Source: Pseudomonas fluorescens
Lineage (GTDB): Bacteria; Pseudomonadota; Alphaproteobacteria; UBA2136; UBA6156
NCBI GenBank assembly: GCA_003241595.1
Contig: QFOU01000034.1
Location: 1 to 19,975 of the forward strand
Direction: 5' to 3'
Length of the DNA stretch: 19,975 nt
Shown here: positions 1 to 6,640 of the stretch, piece after piece
Layout: each line of letters opens with the position of its first letter
Numbering within the stretch: position 1 is the first letter of the stretch
The notes under the pieces: generated by a model
The model's database searches: none
What the model saw: the letters and a program-made list of their open reading frames with translations, nothing else
What the model was told of the DNA's origin: nothing
Translations under genes and position numbers: made by a program

Positions 1-126
1 CCCGACCTTATGCGCGGGCGGGGCGCAAATGAAGCAGAGCTTAAGCATGCCGAAGACACGCTGAAAACCATCAACGAGGCGTTTGGCTGGTTGGAAGATT
101 ATTACCGGATGAAGCCGAAGCGCTAG
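1..126 (+). CDS. C-terminal end of a J-domain-like protein (5' end outside window)
   Basis: An open frame enters from the left edge and stops at TAG 124-126, giving 41 visible residues. The first two are Pro-Asp, followed by a basic/Gly stretch and then A-E-D-T-L-K-T-I-N-E-A-F-G-W-L. That is the layout of the second half of a DnaJ J-domain: the HPD loop, then helix III with its 'INEAY..L' pattern. The His of HPD would lie just outside the window. J-domains stimulate the ATPase of an Hsp70 (DnaK). Here the domain would sit at the extreme C-terminus, as in DnaJ-like membrane or accessory proteins rather than DnaJ itself. The J-domain call is inference from a short tail. The 3' end overlaps the convergent zinc-ribbon gene by 56 bases. 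Confidence 0.55.
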   Translation, partial: PDLMRGRGANEAELKHAEDTLKTINEAFGWLEDYYRMKPKR

Positions 127-370
127 GTTGCGCTGCCCAGGTCTGTGTTTTCAGGCGATGGCGGTAATCTTGATAGATAGGCCAGAGAACCCAGATCACT
201 GCGTAAACCGCAATAAGCACCAGAACGACCCGTGCCGCGCTGCGGATAGCATGCACCGCCTTACGCGGTAGATTAAGCGGCAGATGCTTTTTACACTTCG
301 TGCATTGTCCCGGCCAGCCAAAGCGGTGGGCCGTATCGGGGGTTCCACAGTGGGGGCAAAGTGTACGCAT
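71..370 (-). CDS. Small zinc-ribbon protein with one transmembrane helix
   Basis: This 99-residue protein begins with a treble-clef/zinc-ribbon signature: C-P-H-C at residues 5-8 and C-T-K-C at about 23-26, able to hold one zinc ion. A basic linker follows, then a hydrophobic segment at about residues 47-64 (VVLVLIAVYAVIWVLW) that should be a single membrane helix, then a Ser/Ala-rich tail. The order suggests a cytoplasmic zinc finger tethered to the inner membrane. No specific family is recognised. The start is the only ATG and has no Shine-Dalgarno; the five bases before it are all C. The 3' end overlaps the convergent upstream reading frame by 56 bases, so one of the two tails may be mis-set, although both read as normal protein. 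Confidence 0.6.
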   Translation of the reverse strand: MRTLCPHCGTPDTAHRFGWPGQCTKCKKHLPLNLPRKAVHAIRSAARVVLVLIAVYAVIWVLWPIYQDYRHRLKTQTWAAQPSASASSGNNLPTSQTPR

Positions 371-458
371 GGGGGTAATTTAGCGAAAGTCTCGCGAGGC
401 TTCAAACTTCTCGCGCTATCGGATTGAAGAGGCATGGCTTTCCAGTGACAGGGGTTGT

Positions 459-1220
459 GTGGTTATACGCGCGGTCGATAGCTGGCTTGATAAGGTTGGG
501 GTAGCTTCAAGCATGGTTCGTACATCCTCTCCCTCCAAAGCCGCCAGCCGCAAGACCTCTGTTTCTCATGGCAAGGGCACGCGGCTTGACCATATACGGC
601 CGAGCCTTGCAGCATTTATTATGGCCGAGAATCCCAAGCTCAAAACCGATGCGTTGATCGACCATGCCACCATGGCGAAGTATCGGGTGGCTCAGATTCA
701 GGAGATTTTACTGGATGAACGCGGTGAGTTGAGTGCGCTGGATAAGGAGGTTGCTGCGAGTATTGCAGGGCATAGCACCATTTCTTCCAATGTTGAGGAC
801 GAGTTTGTTGGCAAGCGCTCGGTGGGTGATATGCTGGCTGATAAGATCGCTGCGTTTGGTGGAAGCTGGGCGTTCATTCTCAGCTTTATGGGCTTTTTGG
901 GGATATGGATCGTGCTGAATGTGGTGCATCTGTTTGGTGTGGATTTTGACCCCTACCCCTTCATTTTAATGAATCTGATTTTAAGTTGTTTGGCCGCATT
1001 ACAGGCTCCTATCATCATGATGAGCCAGAATCGTCAGGAGGCCAAAGACCGGTTGCGGAGTGAGAATGATTACCAAATTAACTTGAAGGCGGAGTTGGAG
1101 ATTCGGATTCTGCATGAGAAGCTTGACCACCTTGTGACCAAGCAATGGGAGCGCATGAGCGAGATCCAGGCCATTCAGACTGAGTTATTGCAGGACTTAG
1201 CTGGGCGGAAGAAAAAATAG
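459..1220 (+). CDS. DUF1003 family membrane protein
   Basis: A protein of 253 residues from a GTG start (AGGGG lies 4 bases upstream). An ATG at 513 is the alternative start and would remove 18 residues. Residues 1-60 are Ser/Lys-rich and probably disordered. Residues 112-200 carry the DUF1003 pattern: a D-K-I-A-A-F-G-G-S-W-A-F-I lead-in, two membrane helices at about 136-159 and 167-188, a conserved P-I-I-M-M-S-Q-N-R-Q turn, and a charged helix A-K-D-R-L-R-S-E-N-D-Y. A C-terminal coiled-coil-like helix (about 205-245) follows. DUF1003 proteins are inner-membrane proteins without an established biochemical role; some relatives are annotated as cyclic-nucleotide or stress-related, which nothing here supports. 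The stop codon falls inside the terminator hairpin of the convergent tRNA. Confidence 0.85.
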   Translation: MVIRAVDSWLDKVGVASSMVRTSSPSKAASRKTSVSHGKGTRLDHIRPSLAAFIMAENPKLKTDALIDHATMAKYRVAQIQEILLDERGELSALDKEVAASIAGHSTISSNVEDEFVGKRSVGDMLADKIAAFGGSWAFILSFMGFLGIWIVLNVVHLFGVDFDPYPFILMNLILSCLAALQAPIIMMSQNRQEAKDRLRSENDYQINLKAELEIRILHEKLDHLVTKQWERMSEIQAIQTELLQDLAGRKKK

Positions 1221-1230
1221 GCTGAGCCTA
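1212..1230 (-). terminator. Rho-independent terminator of the tRNA gene
   Basis: Read on the minus strand just after the encoded CCA, TAGGC and GCCTA form a five-base stem around a three-base loop, followed by six T. It overlaps the stop codon of the convergent DUF1003 gene. Confidence 0.65.
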
Positions 1231-1235
1231 GAGTT

Positions 1236-1311
1236 TGGTGCCCATGGTCAGACTCGAACTGACACTGGAAGGATTTTAAGTCCTCTATCTCTGCCATTGG
1301 ATTACATGGGC
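1236..1311 (-). tRNA. tRNA-Leu(UAA) of class I shape (short variable loop)
   Basis: The 76-base minus-strand cloverleaf has acceptor GCCCATG/CATGGGC (seven pairs), discriminator A73 and encoded CCA. The anticodon arm is GAGGA-CTTAAAA-TCCTT with anticodon UAA. The variable region has only five bases (CCAGT). The T arm is GTCAG-TTCGAGT-CTGAC with a canonical loop. The D arm is weak: A-T, T-A and C-G pairs plus a C-A mismatch around an A-A-T-G-G loop. The anticodon would read the leucine codon UUA, and A73 suits leucyl-tRNA synthetase. Bacterial tRNA-Leu normally has a long class II variable arm of about 12-16 bases, which is absent here. The gene has its own -10 box and terminator. It may be a divergent or acquired isoacceptor, or one with altered charging; the fold is clear, the amino-acid identity is inferred from the anticodon. 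Confidence 0.85.
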
Positions 1312-1333
1312 ACCGCGGAATGACATAACGGAA

Positions 1334-1339
1334 ATTATA
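1334..1339 (-). promoter_or_regulatory. -10 box of the tRNA promoter
   Basis: A perfect TATAAT hexamer lies on the minus strand 22 bases upstream of the tRNA 5' end. A good -35 element at 16-18 bases is not evident, so the call rests on the -10 box and its position. Confidence 0.5.
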
Positions 1340-1367
1340 CCGTTTGGCCAGTACCCTGAGCATAGAG

Positions 1368-1401
1368 AAAAGCCTCCTTCCCGAGCGGGTTGGAGGCTTT
1401 T
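1368..1401. terminator. Bidirectional terminator hairpin
   Basis: AAAAGCCTCC and GGAGGCTTTT form a ten-base perfect stem around a 14-base loop. It lies just downstream of the leftward gene ending at 1422, and its A/T-rich foot allows termination in either direction. Confidence 0.7.
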
Positions 1402-1421
1402 GATCAATTCGCTATCGCAGT

Positions 1422-1790
1422 TCAGGCTGCGCGTTTATGAACTTCTTTGAGCATGGGGGCGCTTGGATCGGCAGGAAGCTTGCCTTGCGCGCACACTTTT
1501 GCCGTGTAGTCGAGCATCAGCTCCCACTTGCCATCCACGGTATTGCCAATGGTTGTCACGTGGATATCGATGCAGCCCTTGTGATTATCGCCGAAGTAGA
1601 ACTCGGCACGCGCACGCAGGTGACCCTTGTACTCATTCAAGGTCGACATGTTGATATCCCAATCCAGTTCGGCAGGAACTTCGACCGGAACCGACAGGTT
1701 GGCGCGTTTGCGCGCTTCATTGAGAACCTTTGCAGAACGAACCTGAGTTTCGACATAGGCGTAGACGTTATTCAGAATGGATTGTTTCAT
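1422..1790 (-). CDS. Unrecognised 122-residue protein
   Basis: A soluble 122-residue protein with no signal peptide or membrane helix and one cysteine pair too far apart to be a motif. It begins with a helical N-terminus (about 1-30, Lys/Arg/Glu-rich). The middle and C-terminal part alternates aromatic and charged residues (L-R-A-R-A-E-F-Y-F-G-D-N at about 58-69; G-K-W-E-L-M-L-D-Y at about 86-94), as in a small beta-rich domain. The start is supported by AGAAGG ten bases upstream, and a strong hairpin terminator lies 20 bases after the stop. These two signals make it a real gene, transcribed alone. No family is recognised; the mixed helix-then-sheet layout could be a binding domain, but that is only an impression. 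Confidence 0.7.
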   Translation of the reverse strand: MKQSILNNVYAYVETQVRSAKVLNEARKRANLSVPVEVPAELDWDINMSTLNEYKGHLRARAEFYFGDNHKGCIDIHVTTIGNTVDGKWELMLDYTAKVCAQGKLPADPSAPMLKEVHKRAA

Positions 1791-1957
1791 CGGATATTTC
1801 CTTCTGGAACGCGATGTTGAAATGCATATGTTGCGCGATAAACGGACGGCCTTATGGTGTGTTCCGGAGCGTTATGTCAATAATTTAGCTTGCAGCAACC
1901 TGACGGGCCTCTGTTATGCCACTTGCGAAGCGGCGATGGGCGTTGGTTAATACTCGC

Positions 1958-2356
1958 ATGAGCACTACGACCCCTCCCCTCCTTTCTCCCGAACGGCTTT
2001 CGGCACACATTCTCCCCACCGCAGCCACCATGGTTGGCGTATGCCTGACGGGTATTGGCCTGGTGAAGCTCTTGGAGCGCCAGAGCGGGCCGAGCATGGT
2101 GGATGAATATCTTGCGATCACCAGTGTGCTGTACTGCCTGAGTGCGGTTTTATCTTACGCCTCCATCCGCTGGGCGGGGAAGCGACGTGCGCTTCGGTTT
2201 GAGCGTATCGCCGACTATATTTTTACGCTTGGCATGGCTTCGGTTTTGGCTGTAGTCAAGGCTTTGACATGTCGTGTTTTGGAAAAAATAGGGAACAAGA
2301 CCCCCTGTTGGCCGCTTAGCTTGATGACTGTCGGGTGGGGAATCTGGCAGCAGTAA
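1958..2356 (+). CDS. Small inner-membrane protein, three predicted helices
   Basis: From ATG 1958 the protein has 132 residues. An ATG at 1916 would add 14 polar residues, but the second start fits the hydrophobicity pattern better. Predicted helices lie at about residues 18-38 (ILPTAATMVGVCLTGIGLV), 52-74 and 88-105. Basic loops (K-R-R-A-L-R-F-E-R) separate helices 2 and 3. The P-T-A-A-T-M-V-G-V-C-L-T opening resembles a widespread proteobacterial family of small uncharacterised membrane proteins. The C-terminal 30 residues (Cys/Lys/Trp-rich) look unlike such proteins, which usually end soon after the last helix; reading the other frames did not reveal a better tail. The stop lies 26 bases before the DUF892 gene, so the two could be co-transcribed. 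Confidence 0.6.
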   Translation: MSTTTPPLLSPERLSAHILPTAATMVGVCLTGIGLVKLLERQSGPSMVDEYLAITSVLYCLSAVLSYASIRWAGKRRALRFERIADYIFTLGMASVLAVVKALTCRVLEKIGNKTPCWPLSLMTVGWGIWQQ

Positions 2357-2382
2357 TCATCATTAGGAAAAGGAGTACGACT

Positions 2383-2964
2383 ATGGGAGTCGCCGATACC
2401 ATCAAGGAGATGTTCACCAGCAGCCCTGAGGTTGGAAGCCTGCAGGATCTGTTCCTCGAACAACTAAAGGATGTTTACGATGCCGAGCATCGTATTCTGG
2501 AGTCTCTGCCTATTATGGCCGAAAACTCGACCAGCATCAAACTGCGCAATGCCTTTGAAAAGCACCGTAGCCAGACCGAGGTTCAGATCGAACGTCTGGA
2601 GCGCATCTTTGACATGATGGGCCTTGAGCCGGAGCGTAAGAGCTGTGATGCCATCAAGGGCCTTATCAGTGAAGCCGATGACGTTATGGACGAAGCCGAA
2701 GGCAATGTGCTGGATGCCGGTTTGATCGCCAGTGCCCAAGCCGTTGAGCACTATGAGATCGCCCGTTATGGCACCCTGAAGACATGGGCAGAAACGCTTG
2801 GCATGCGCGAAGCTGCCAAGCTGCTTGACGCCACTCTGAAGGAAGAAAGCAACACCGATACCTTGCTGAGCGGTATTGCCGAAGACACTGTGAACCCGGC
2901 GGCCTTCAGTGCTGACCTGGCCAACCGTGTGGAAGCTGACCGCACCGGTAGCCGTGTGCGCTAA
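2383..2964 (+). CDS. DUF892 / YciE-YciF ferritin-like protein
   Basis: A 193-residue protein. The start at 2383 is fixed by GGAAAAGGAG seven bases upstream; an in-frame ATG at 2335 lacks such a site. Residues 18-165 match the DUF892 (PF05974) four-helix ferritin-like fold: an L-Q-D-L-F-L-E-Q-L-K-D-V-Y-D-A-E-H helix carrying the first Glu/His ligands, E-K-H-R-S-Q-T-E-V-Q-I-E-R-L-E-R-I-F in helix 2, A-Q-A-V-E-H-Y-E-I-A-R-Y-G in helix 3 and a Glu-rich helix 4. Members are cytosolic and often stress-induced (osmotic, starvation); an actual iron or oxidase activity is not well established. The gene ends in a strong bidirectional terminator. Confidence 0.92.
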   Translation: MGVADTIKEMFTSSPEVGSLQDLFLEQLKDVYDAEHRILESLPIMAENSTSIKLRNAFEKHRSQTEVQIERLERIFDMMGLEPERKSCDAIKGLISEADDVMDEAEGNVLDAGLIASAQAVEHYEIARYGTLKTWAETLGMREAAKLLDATLKEESNTDTLLSGIAEDTVNPAAFSADLANRVEADRTGSRVR

Positions 2965-2973
2965 ACGATGTGA

Positions 2974-3004
2974 AACAAAAAAGGGCCGATGGCCCTTTTT
3001 TGTT
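2974..3004. terminator. Bidirectional terminator between DUF892 and the MoCF-domain gene
   Basis: AACAAAAAAGGGCC pairs perfectly with GGCCCTTTTTTGTT around a GAT loop, giving a T-tract on both strands. It serves the convergent genes ending at 2964 and 3013. Confidence 0.9.
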
Positions 3005-3012
3005 GGTTTGAG

Positions 3013-3747
3013 TTAAGCTGCACGCGTTTCTGCGCCGAGTTCGTTCAGAAGTTCGACGATCGCCGCAAAGGCTTCTTCGACCTGCATGGCGTTGAGGCCG
3101 CGGGCGACCAGAGCGGTACCCGGGCGGCCATCGATACGGTAGGGGTAGCTGCCGATGTCGATATCCGGAAAGCGGTTCTGAATGGCTTCCAGACCTTCGG
3201 CAATATGGCTTTCGGAAACCCATGCATCAATTTGGCGAGTATGGGAAGGTTCACCTTGTTGCAGCAGTGGCAGAACAGCTTCCAGCATGATCTGCATGAT
3301 GCGTGGGACACCAGCCATGATGATGACGTTTTCCATCATACAGCCCGGTGCGAATTGTTCGCCGTGCCAGACGATACGGGCACCTGCGGGATAGTCGGCC
3401 ATGCGCAGACTGGCGGGCGCCATGGTGGAGCCATAGTTTTCGCGCAGCTTGCTTTCCACCTGAATATTACGCTCTACCGCCACGCCAAACGCTTTGGCGA
3501 TGGTGGGGATGGTAATGTCATCGTGCGTGGGGCCGATGCCGCCAGTAGTGAAGACGTAGGTGTAGGTTTTACGAAGCTCGTTCACTGCGGTTACGATCGC
3601 CGCCTCTTCATCGCGGACGATACGGCACTCCCGCATGGTGATACCGCAATCAGACAGGCGGCGGGCGATATGGCTGATGTTCGCATCGACCGTGCGGCCG
3701 GAGAGAATTTCGTTACCGATGATGATGACAGCTGCGGTGGGATTCAT
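3013..3747 (-). CDS. Molybdopterin-binding (MoCF) domain protein, CinA N-terminal-like
   Basis: A 244-residue protein of the COG1058 type (competence/damage-inducible protein A, N-terminal half). The MoCF/MoaB-MogA-like domain spans about 5-172: I-I-G-N-E-I-L-S-G near residue 10, then F-T-T-G-G-I-G-P-T-H-D-D at about 66-77 (the pterin-phosphate-binding loop), D-Y-P-A-G-A at about 118-123 and G-V-P at about 145-147. The C-terminal nicotinamide-nucleotide amidase domain of full CinA is absent, as is common in alphaproteobacteria. The stand-alone domain has no settled reaction; related proteins act on ADP-ribose or CoA-type pyrophosphates. GGAAG six bases upstream supports the ATG. The PolB-like exonuclease gene lies 38 bases upstream on the same strand, so the two likely form an operon. 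Confidence 0.9.
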   Translation of the reverse strand: MNPTAAVIIIGNEILSGRTVDANISHIARRLSDCGITMRECRIVRDEEAAIVTAVNELRKTYTYVFTTGGIGPTHDDITIPTIAKAFGVAVERNIQVESKLRENYGSTMAPASLRMADYPAGARIVWHGEQFAPGCMMENVIIMAGVPRIMQIMLEAVLPLLQQGEPSHTRQIDAWVSESHIAEGLEAIQNRFPDIDIGSYPYRIDGRPGTALVARGLNAMQVEEAFAAIVELLNELGAETRAA

Positions 3748-3785
3748 ATTAGGCTTCCATGATTCTTTTTAGAGATGGCTCTTGC

Positions 3786-4601
3786 TTAGCTGGCGGCGTT
3801 CCACGCGTCAAGGAACTGACCAAGATGGTTGCGCTTGCCGCGCTCATTTTCGAGGAAAGTACGCACCTTAGCGAATTCATCGGCCATCATTTCGGTGGGA
3901 AGAAGCCCGCCGAGATGCTGGTGGTGCAGATAGAGCAGATAGGTGTTGAGGACATCGGTTTCGCAGTAATCGCGGATGCCCTGCATCTCGCCACGGAGGT
4001 GCATTTCGTAGACCTTGGCACCGGAGACATCGAGTTTACCGGGAAGGCCGGCGAGCGTGCAGACTTCATCCAGCTTCGGCATGGCGCGATAGGAGCCGAG
4101 CATTTCGGCGAGGTCGGCATGGTAGGCCAGCGCATTTTTGGAGTGGTAGTTATCCCACTTGCTGGTGAGGTGATTCATGAACCAGCGGGCTGGAATCTGG
4201 TGGTGCAGCGCGCGGAGCTTGAGGACCGGGTTATCGAAGCCCAACCCATTGAAGCTGACGAGGCGCAAGTTTTCACGCGCGCCAAAATCAAAGAACTTTT
4301 GAAGGAGGGTGGCTTCGTCGTCGGATTCATCGCCGATGCAACCCACCTTGCGGAAGTGGTAGGTTTCGTAACCGTCTTCCAGTTCGATATCGGCCAACAG
4401 GCAGCCGATGGCGACGATCTTGTGGAAACATGGACGGGGGAAGTCGCTGCCTGTGCTGCTGGCGGCGCGGTGAACGGCGTAGATGTGTTCGACCGTTTCT
4501 TCTGGCGATAGGTCTTTAGTGTCTTCCGGCCATAGTTTTTTAGCCAGAGCGATGTCTGGTACGGTTTCGAGGTCGAAGACGAGAAGTTTGCGCGGGCCCA
4601 T
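3786..4601 (-). CDS. PolB-like predicted 3'-5' exonuclease (COG3298)
   Basis: A 271-residue protein from the ATG at 4601; an ATG at 4631 would add ten residues and neither has a clear Shine-Dalgarno. It is a DEDD-fold exonuclease related to the proofreading domain of family B DNA polymerases (PF10108). Exo I is V-F-D-L-E-T at residues 8-13 with Asp10 and Glu12. Exo II is V-S-F-N-G-L-G-F-D-N-P at about residues 109-119, with the Asp. Exo III is Y-C-E-T-D-V-L-N-T-Y at about 213-222, with the final Asp. All metal ligands seem present. The substrate is expected to be single-stranded nucleic-acid 3' ends, but no member has a firmly assigned role. It is the promoter-proximal gene of the pair with the MoCF protein and is divergent from sfsA. 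Confidence 0.88.
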   Translation of the reverse strand: MGPRKLLVFDLETVPDIALAKKLWPEDTKDLSPEETVEHIYAVHRAASSTGSDFPRPCFHKIVAIGCLLADIELEDGYETYHFRKVGCIGDESDDEATLLQKFFDFGARENLRLVSFNGLGFDNPVLKLRALHHQIPARWFMNHLTSKWDNYHSKNALAYHADLAEMLGSYRAMPKLDEVCTLAGLPGKLDVSGAKVYEMHLRGEMQGIRDYCETDVLNTYLLYLHHQHLGGLLPTEMMADEFAKVRTFLENERGKRNHLGQFLDAWNAAS

Positions 4602-4658
4602 TGCAAGAGTTTCGAGCGTTCTGTGGCGCATGTAAAGCAGTATGTGCTATGTTTGGCT

Positions 4659-5351
4659 ATGGATAAGGCTTTCACGTTTGAGTTTGGCACCCCGTTGGTG
4701 CGCTGGGATTTTAAGGGGCGCGAGAAGCGGTTCTTCATTTATGGCTTACTGGATGGTCAGGTAGCACACTGCGCGAACACGGGTAGTATGTTGGGGTTAA
4801 TACCGGAAGCTAAGGGGGTATGGGTAACCCCCTACCCTCCTGAAAGCGGCCGCAAGCTTTTGTTCGGCGCAGAAATGATGGAGATGCCGGATGGGACGCT
4901 GGTAGGCATCAATACCATGCTTCCGAATAAGTTGGCGGAGGGCGCCATTAAGGCGGGTCTGGTTCCAGAAGTCAGCGGTGAGCTCAAGCGCGAAGTGAAG
5001 TTTGATGCGCATACGCGGTTTGACTTGAAGGTGGGTGAGACGTGGATCGAAGTGAAGAATGTGACGCTGGGGTATGATGGTGTCGCGGTGTTCCCTGATG
5101 CCAAAACCGAGCGTGGGGCCAAGCATTTGCGCGAATTACAGGGCATTGTAGAGGCGGGCGGCAAGGCCTTGCAGATCTTTATGGTTCAGCGCGGTGATTG
5201 CACCACATTCCGGCCTGCGGATGAAATTGACCCCGTATACGCTGCAACACTGCGTAGTGCCGTAAAGGCTGGAGTTCAGGCCATTGCACTTGGCTGCAGC
5301 CTTACTGAGACAGGCATAAAGGTTGACCGCAGGTTGCAAATTGTGTTGTAG
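4659..5351 (+). CDS. sfsA: SfsA family DNA-binding / sugar fermentation stimulation protein
   Basis: A 230-residue protein from ATG 4659; an upstream GTG at 4623 would add 12 residues and overlap the divergent gene. It matches PF03749: an N-terminal OB-like part with R-W-D-F-K-G-R-E-K-R-F-F, A-H-C-A-N-T-G-S-M at about residues 36-44 and an S-G-R-K-L sequence. The C-terminal nuclease-like part has W-I-E-V-K-N-V-T-L at about 128-136, F-P-D-A-K-T-E-R-G-A-K-H-L at about 143-155, and ends in a conserved beta strand. The E-V-K pattern is that of PD-(D/E)XK-like folds. In E. coli SfsA binds DNA and affects maltose gene expression, but the true activity is uncertain. map starts 8 bases after its stop, so sfsA and map form an operon, an order also seen in other alphaproteobacteria. 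Confidence 0.92.
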   Translation: MDKAFTFEFGTPLVRWDFKGREKRFFIYGLLDGQVAHCANTGSMLGLIPEAKGVWVTPYPPESGRKLLFGAEMMEMPDGTLVGINTMLPNKLAEGAIKAGLVPEVSGELKREVKFDAHTRFDLKVGETWIEVKNVTLGYDGVAVFPDAKTERGAKHLRELQGIVEAGGKALQIFMVQRGDCTTFRPADEIDPVYAATLRSAVKAGVQAIALGCSLTETGIKVDRRLQIVL

Positions 5352-5359
5352 GTAACCTT

Positions 5360-6145
5360 ATGAAAATGACCCCGAAAAACTCTGTTGAGCTTCAGAAAAT
5401 GCGCGAAGCCGGTAAAGCGGCTGCCATGGTATTGGATTACATTACCCCGTTTGTGGTGGAAGGTGCCAACACGCTGGATATTGATGCCAAGATTGAAGCG
5501 TATATCAAAGAGATTGGGGCTGTGAGCGCCACCATTGGCTATAAAGGTTACAAACATGCGAGCTGCATCAGCCTGAATGATGTGGTGTGCCATGGGATTC
5601 CGAGCAAAAGCGTCATCTTGAAGGACGGCGATATTCTGAATATTGATGTCACTGTTATTGTTGGTGGTTTTTACGGTGATACCAGCCGTATGTACTGGAT
5701 TGGCAACGTAAGTGAGGAAGGCAAAAAGCTGACCCAAGTCACTTACGATGCGATGATGGCGGGAATTAACGTCATTAAAGGCGGTTTGCCGCTCAATGAG
5801 ATCGGTAACACTATTGATGCCGTGGCGACACCGCATGGCTACGGTGTGGTACGTGAATACTGCGGGCATGGTTTGGGCCGCAAATTCCATGAAGACCCGA
5901 TGGTTTTGCACTATGCCACGCATAACCCCACATCCCCTCGCCTGCGTAAAGGCGTAACGTTTACGGTTGAGCCGATGATCAACACCGGCACCTGGCGCAC
6001 CTTTACCGAAAGCGATGGTTGGACCGTGCGCACCGCGGATGGCGGGCTTTCCGCCCAGTTTGAGCACAGCGTTGCCGTAACCGAGGATGGGGTAGAGATT
6101 TTGACCGAGAGCCCAATGGGATATAAGTATCCGCCTTACCTTTAG
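5360..6145 (+). CDS. map: Methionine aminopeptidase, type I
   Basis: A 261-residue type I enzyme that removes the N-terminal methionine from nascent proteins in the cytosol. The five dinuclear-metal ligands are visible: Asp at N-I-D-V-T (about 94), Asp at G-D-T-S-R-M-Y (about 105), His at G-H-G-L-G-R-K-F-H-E-D-P (about 168), Glu at T-V-E-P-M-I (about 201) and Glu at A-Q-F-E-H-S-V (about 232). The substrate-contacting His at C-H-G-I-P (about 76) is also present. The length is typical for the family without an N-terminal extension. The ATG follows a weak TAGGTAA and lies eight bases after the sfsA stop. A hairpin with a T-tract follows 18 bases after its stop, which would end the sfsA-map transcript. 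Confidence 0.97.
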   Translation: MKMTPKNSVELQKMREAGKAAAMVLDYITPFVVEGANTLDIDAKIEAYIKEIGAVSATIGYKGYKHASCISLNDVVCHGIPSKSVILKDGDILNIDVTVIVGGFYGDTSRMYWIGNVSEEGKKLTQVTYDAMMAGINVIKGGLPLNEIGNTIDAVATPHGYGVVREYCGHGLGRKFHEDPMVLHYATHNPTSPRLRKGVTFTVEPMINTGTWRTFTESDGWTVRTADGGLSAQFEHSVAVTEDGVEILTESPMGYKYPPYL

Positions 6146-6163
6146 GGCTTTTGGGGTTGAAAT

Positions 6164-6187
6164 GGGGCCGGTGGGGCCCTATTTTTT
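6164..6187 (+). terminator. Terminator of sfsA-map
   Basis: GGGGCC pairs with GGCCCT (one G-T pair at the foot) around a five-base GGTGG loop, followed by ATTTTTT. The stem is short but GC-rich. Confidence 0.6.
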
Positions 6188-6245
6188 GGGTAATCATCAT
6201 TCATACAGTTTTAACAGGGAGCAGGCGAAACGCCTGAAAGCCAGA

Positions 6246-6557
6246 ATGACCAAGGGTTTTGTAACGACACCCAGCGGTGAACACATTGCTATCTTTGCCA
6301 TTGAAGGGCTGGGAGCGCCACCTCAGCACAATGGCCGCGAAATGAACTATCACTTTACGGTGATGACGAGAACCTATGGTTCTGTCGAATTCGTCTTTCG
6401 TTATGATAACGATAACAGGGCGATACCGTATAACAATCCGATGGAAGCTCAGGATGCGGCGCATGCGGCGTATCAAGAAATTCTGGCGGAATGGAGCGGG
6501 TTCAGAGCCATAATGGAAGGCATGGCGGCGGAGTTTGCAGCCAAGAAGGATGGCTAA
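6246..6557 (+). CDS. Unrecognised 103-residue protein
   Basis: The open frame extends back to an ATG at 6162, but that start lies inside the map terminator hairpin. ATG 6246 is therefore chosen, giving 103 residues; it has only a weak purine-rich site. A small perfect hairpin (CAGGCG-AAA-CGCCTG) sits at 6224-6238, just ahead of it. The protein is soluble, opens with a strand-rich segment (H-I-A-I-F-A-I-E-G-L-G; Y-H-F-T-V-M-T-R-T-Y; E-F-V-F-R-Y-D) and ends in helices rich in Ala and Glu. Nothing resembles a known catalytic motif. It sits between map and radC and is followed by its own terminator. The family is not recognised. Confidence 0.6.
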   Translation: MTKGFVTTPSGEHIAIFAIEGLGAPPQHNGREMNYHFTVMTRTYGSVEFVFRYDNDNRAIPYNNPMEAQDAAHAAYQEILAEWSGFRAIMEGMAAEFAAKKDG

Positions 6558-6577
6558 GGCATTCGCGTATCGAGATG

Positions 6578-6606
6578 GAACGGCCCCTTGTGGGTCGTTC
6601 TTTTTT
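6578..6606 (+). terminator. Terminator upstream of radC
   Basis: GAACGGCCC pairs with GGGTCGTTC (one G-T pair) around a CTTGT loop, followed directly by six T. It separates the unknown gene from radC. Confidence 0.85.
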
Positions 6607-6640
6607 GCTTTGTTGTGAGGGATTTGGTAGGGTTGGCGGC

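Noticed and set aside
2225..2356. Frameshift at the end of the small three-helix membrane protein
   Set aside because: Its tail looks unusual, but neither alternative frame gives a sensible continuation, so no break is claimed.
2989..4511. Two long rightward open frames (257 and 250 codons) opposite the MoCF and exonuclease genes
   Set aside because: They are antisense to genes with clear family motifs and have no family resemblance or ribosome binding sites of their own; codon bias of the real genes leaves the opposite strand open.
6162..6245. N-terminal extension of the unknown gene between map and radC
   Set aside because: The upstream ATG lies within the map terminator hairpin and lacks a ribosome binding site.
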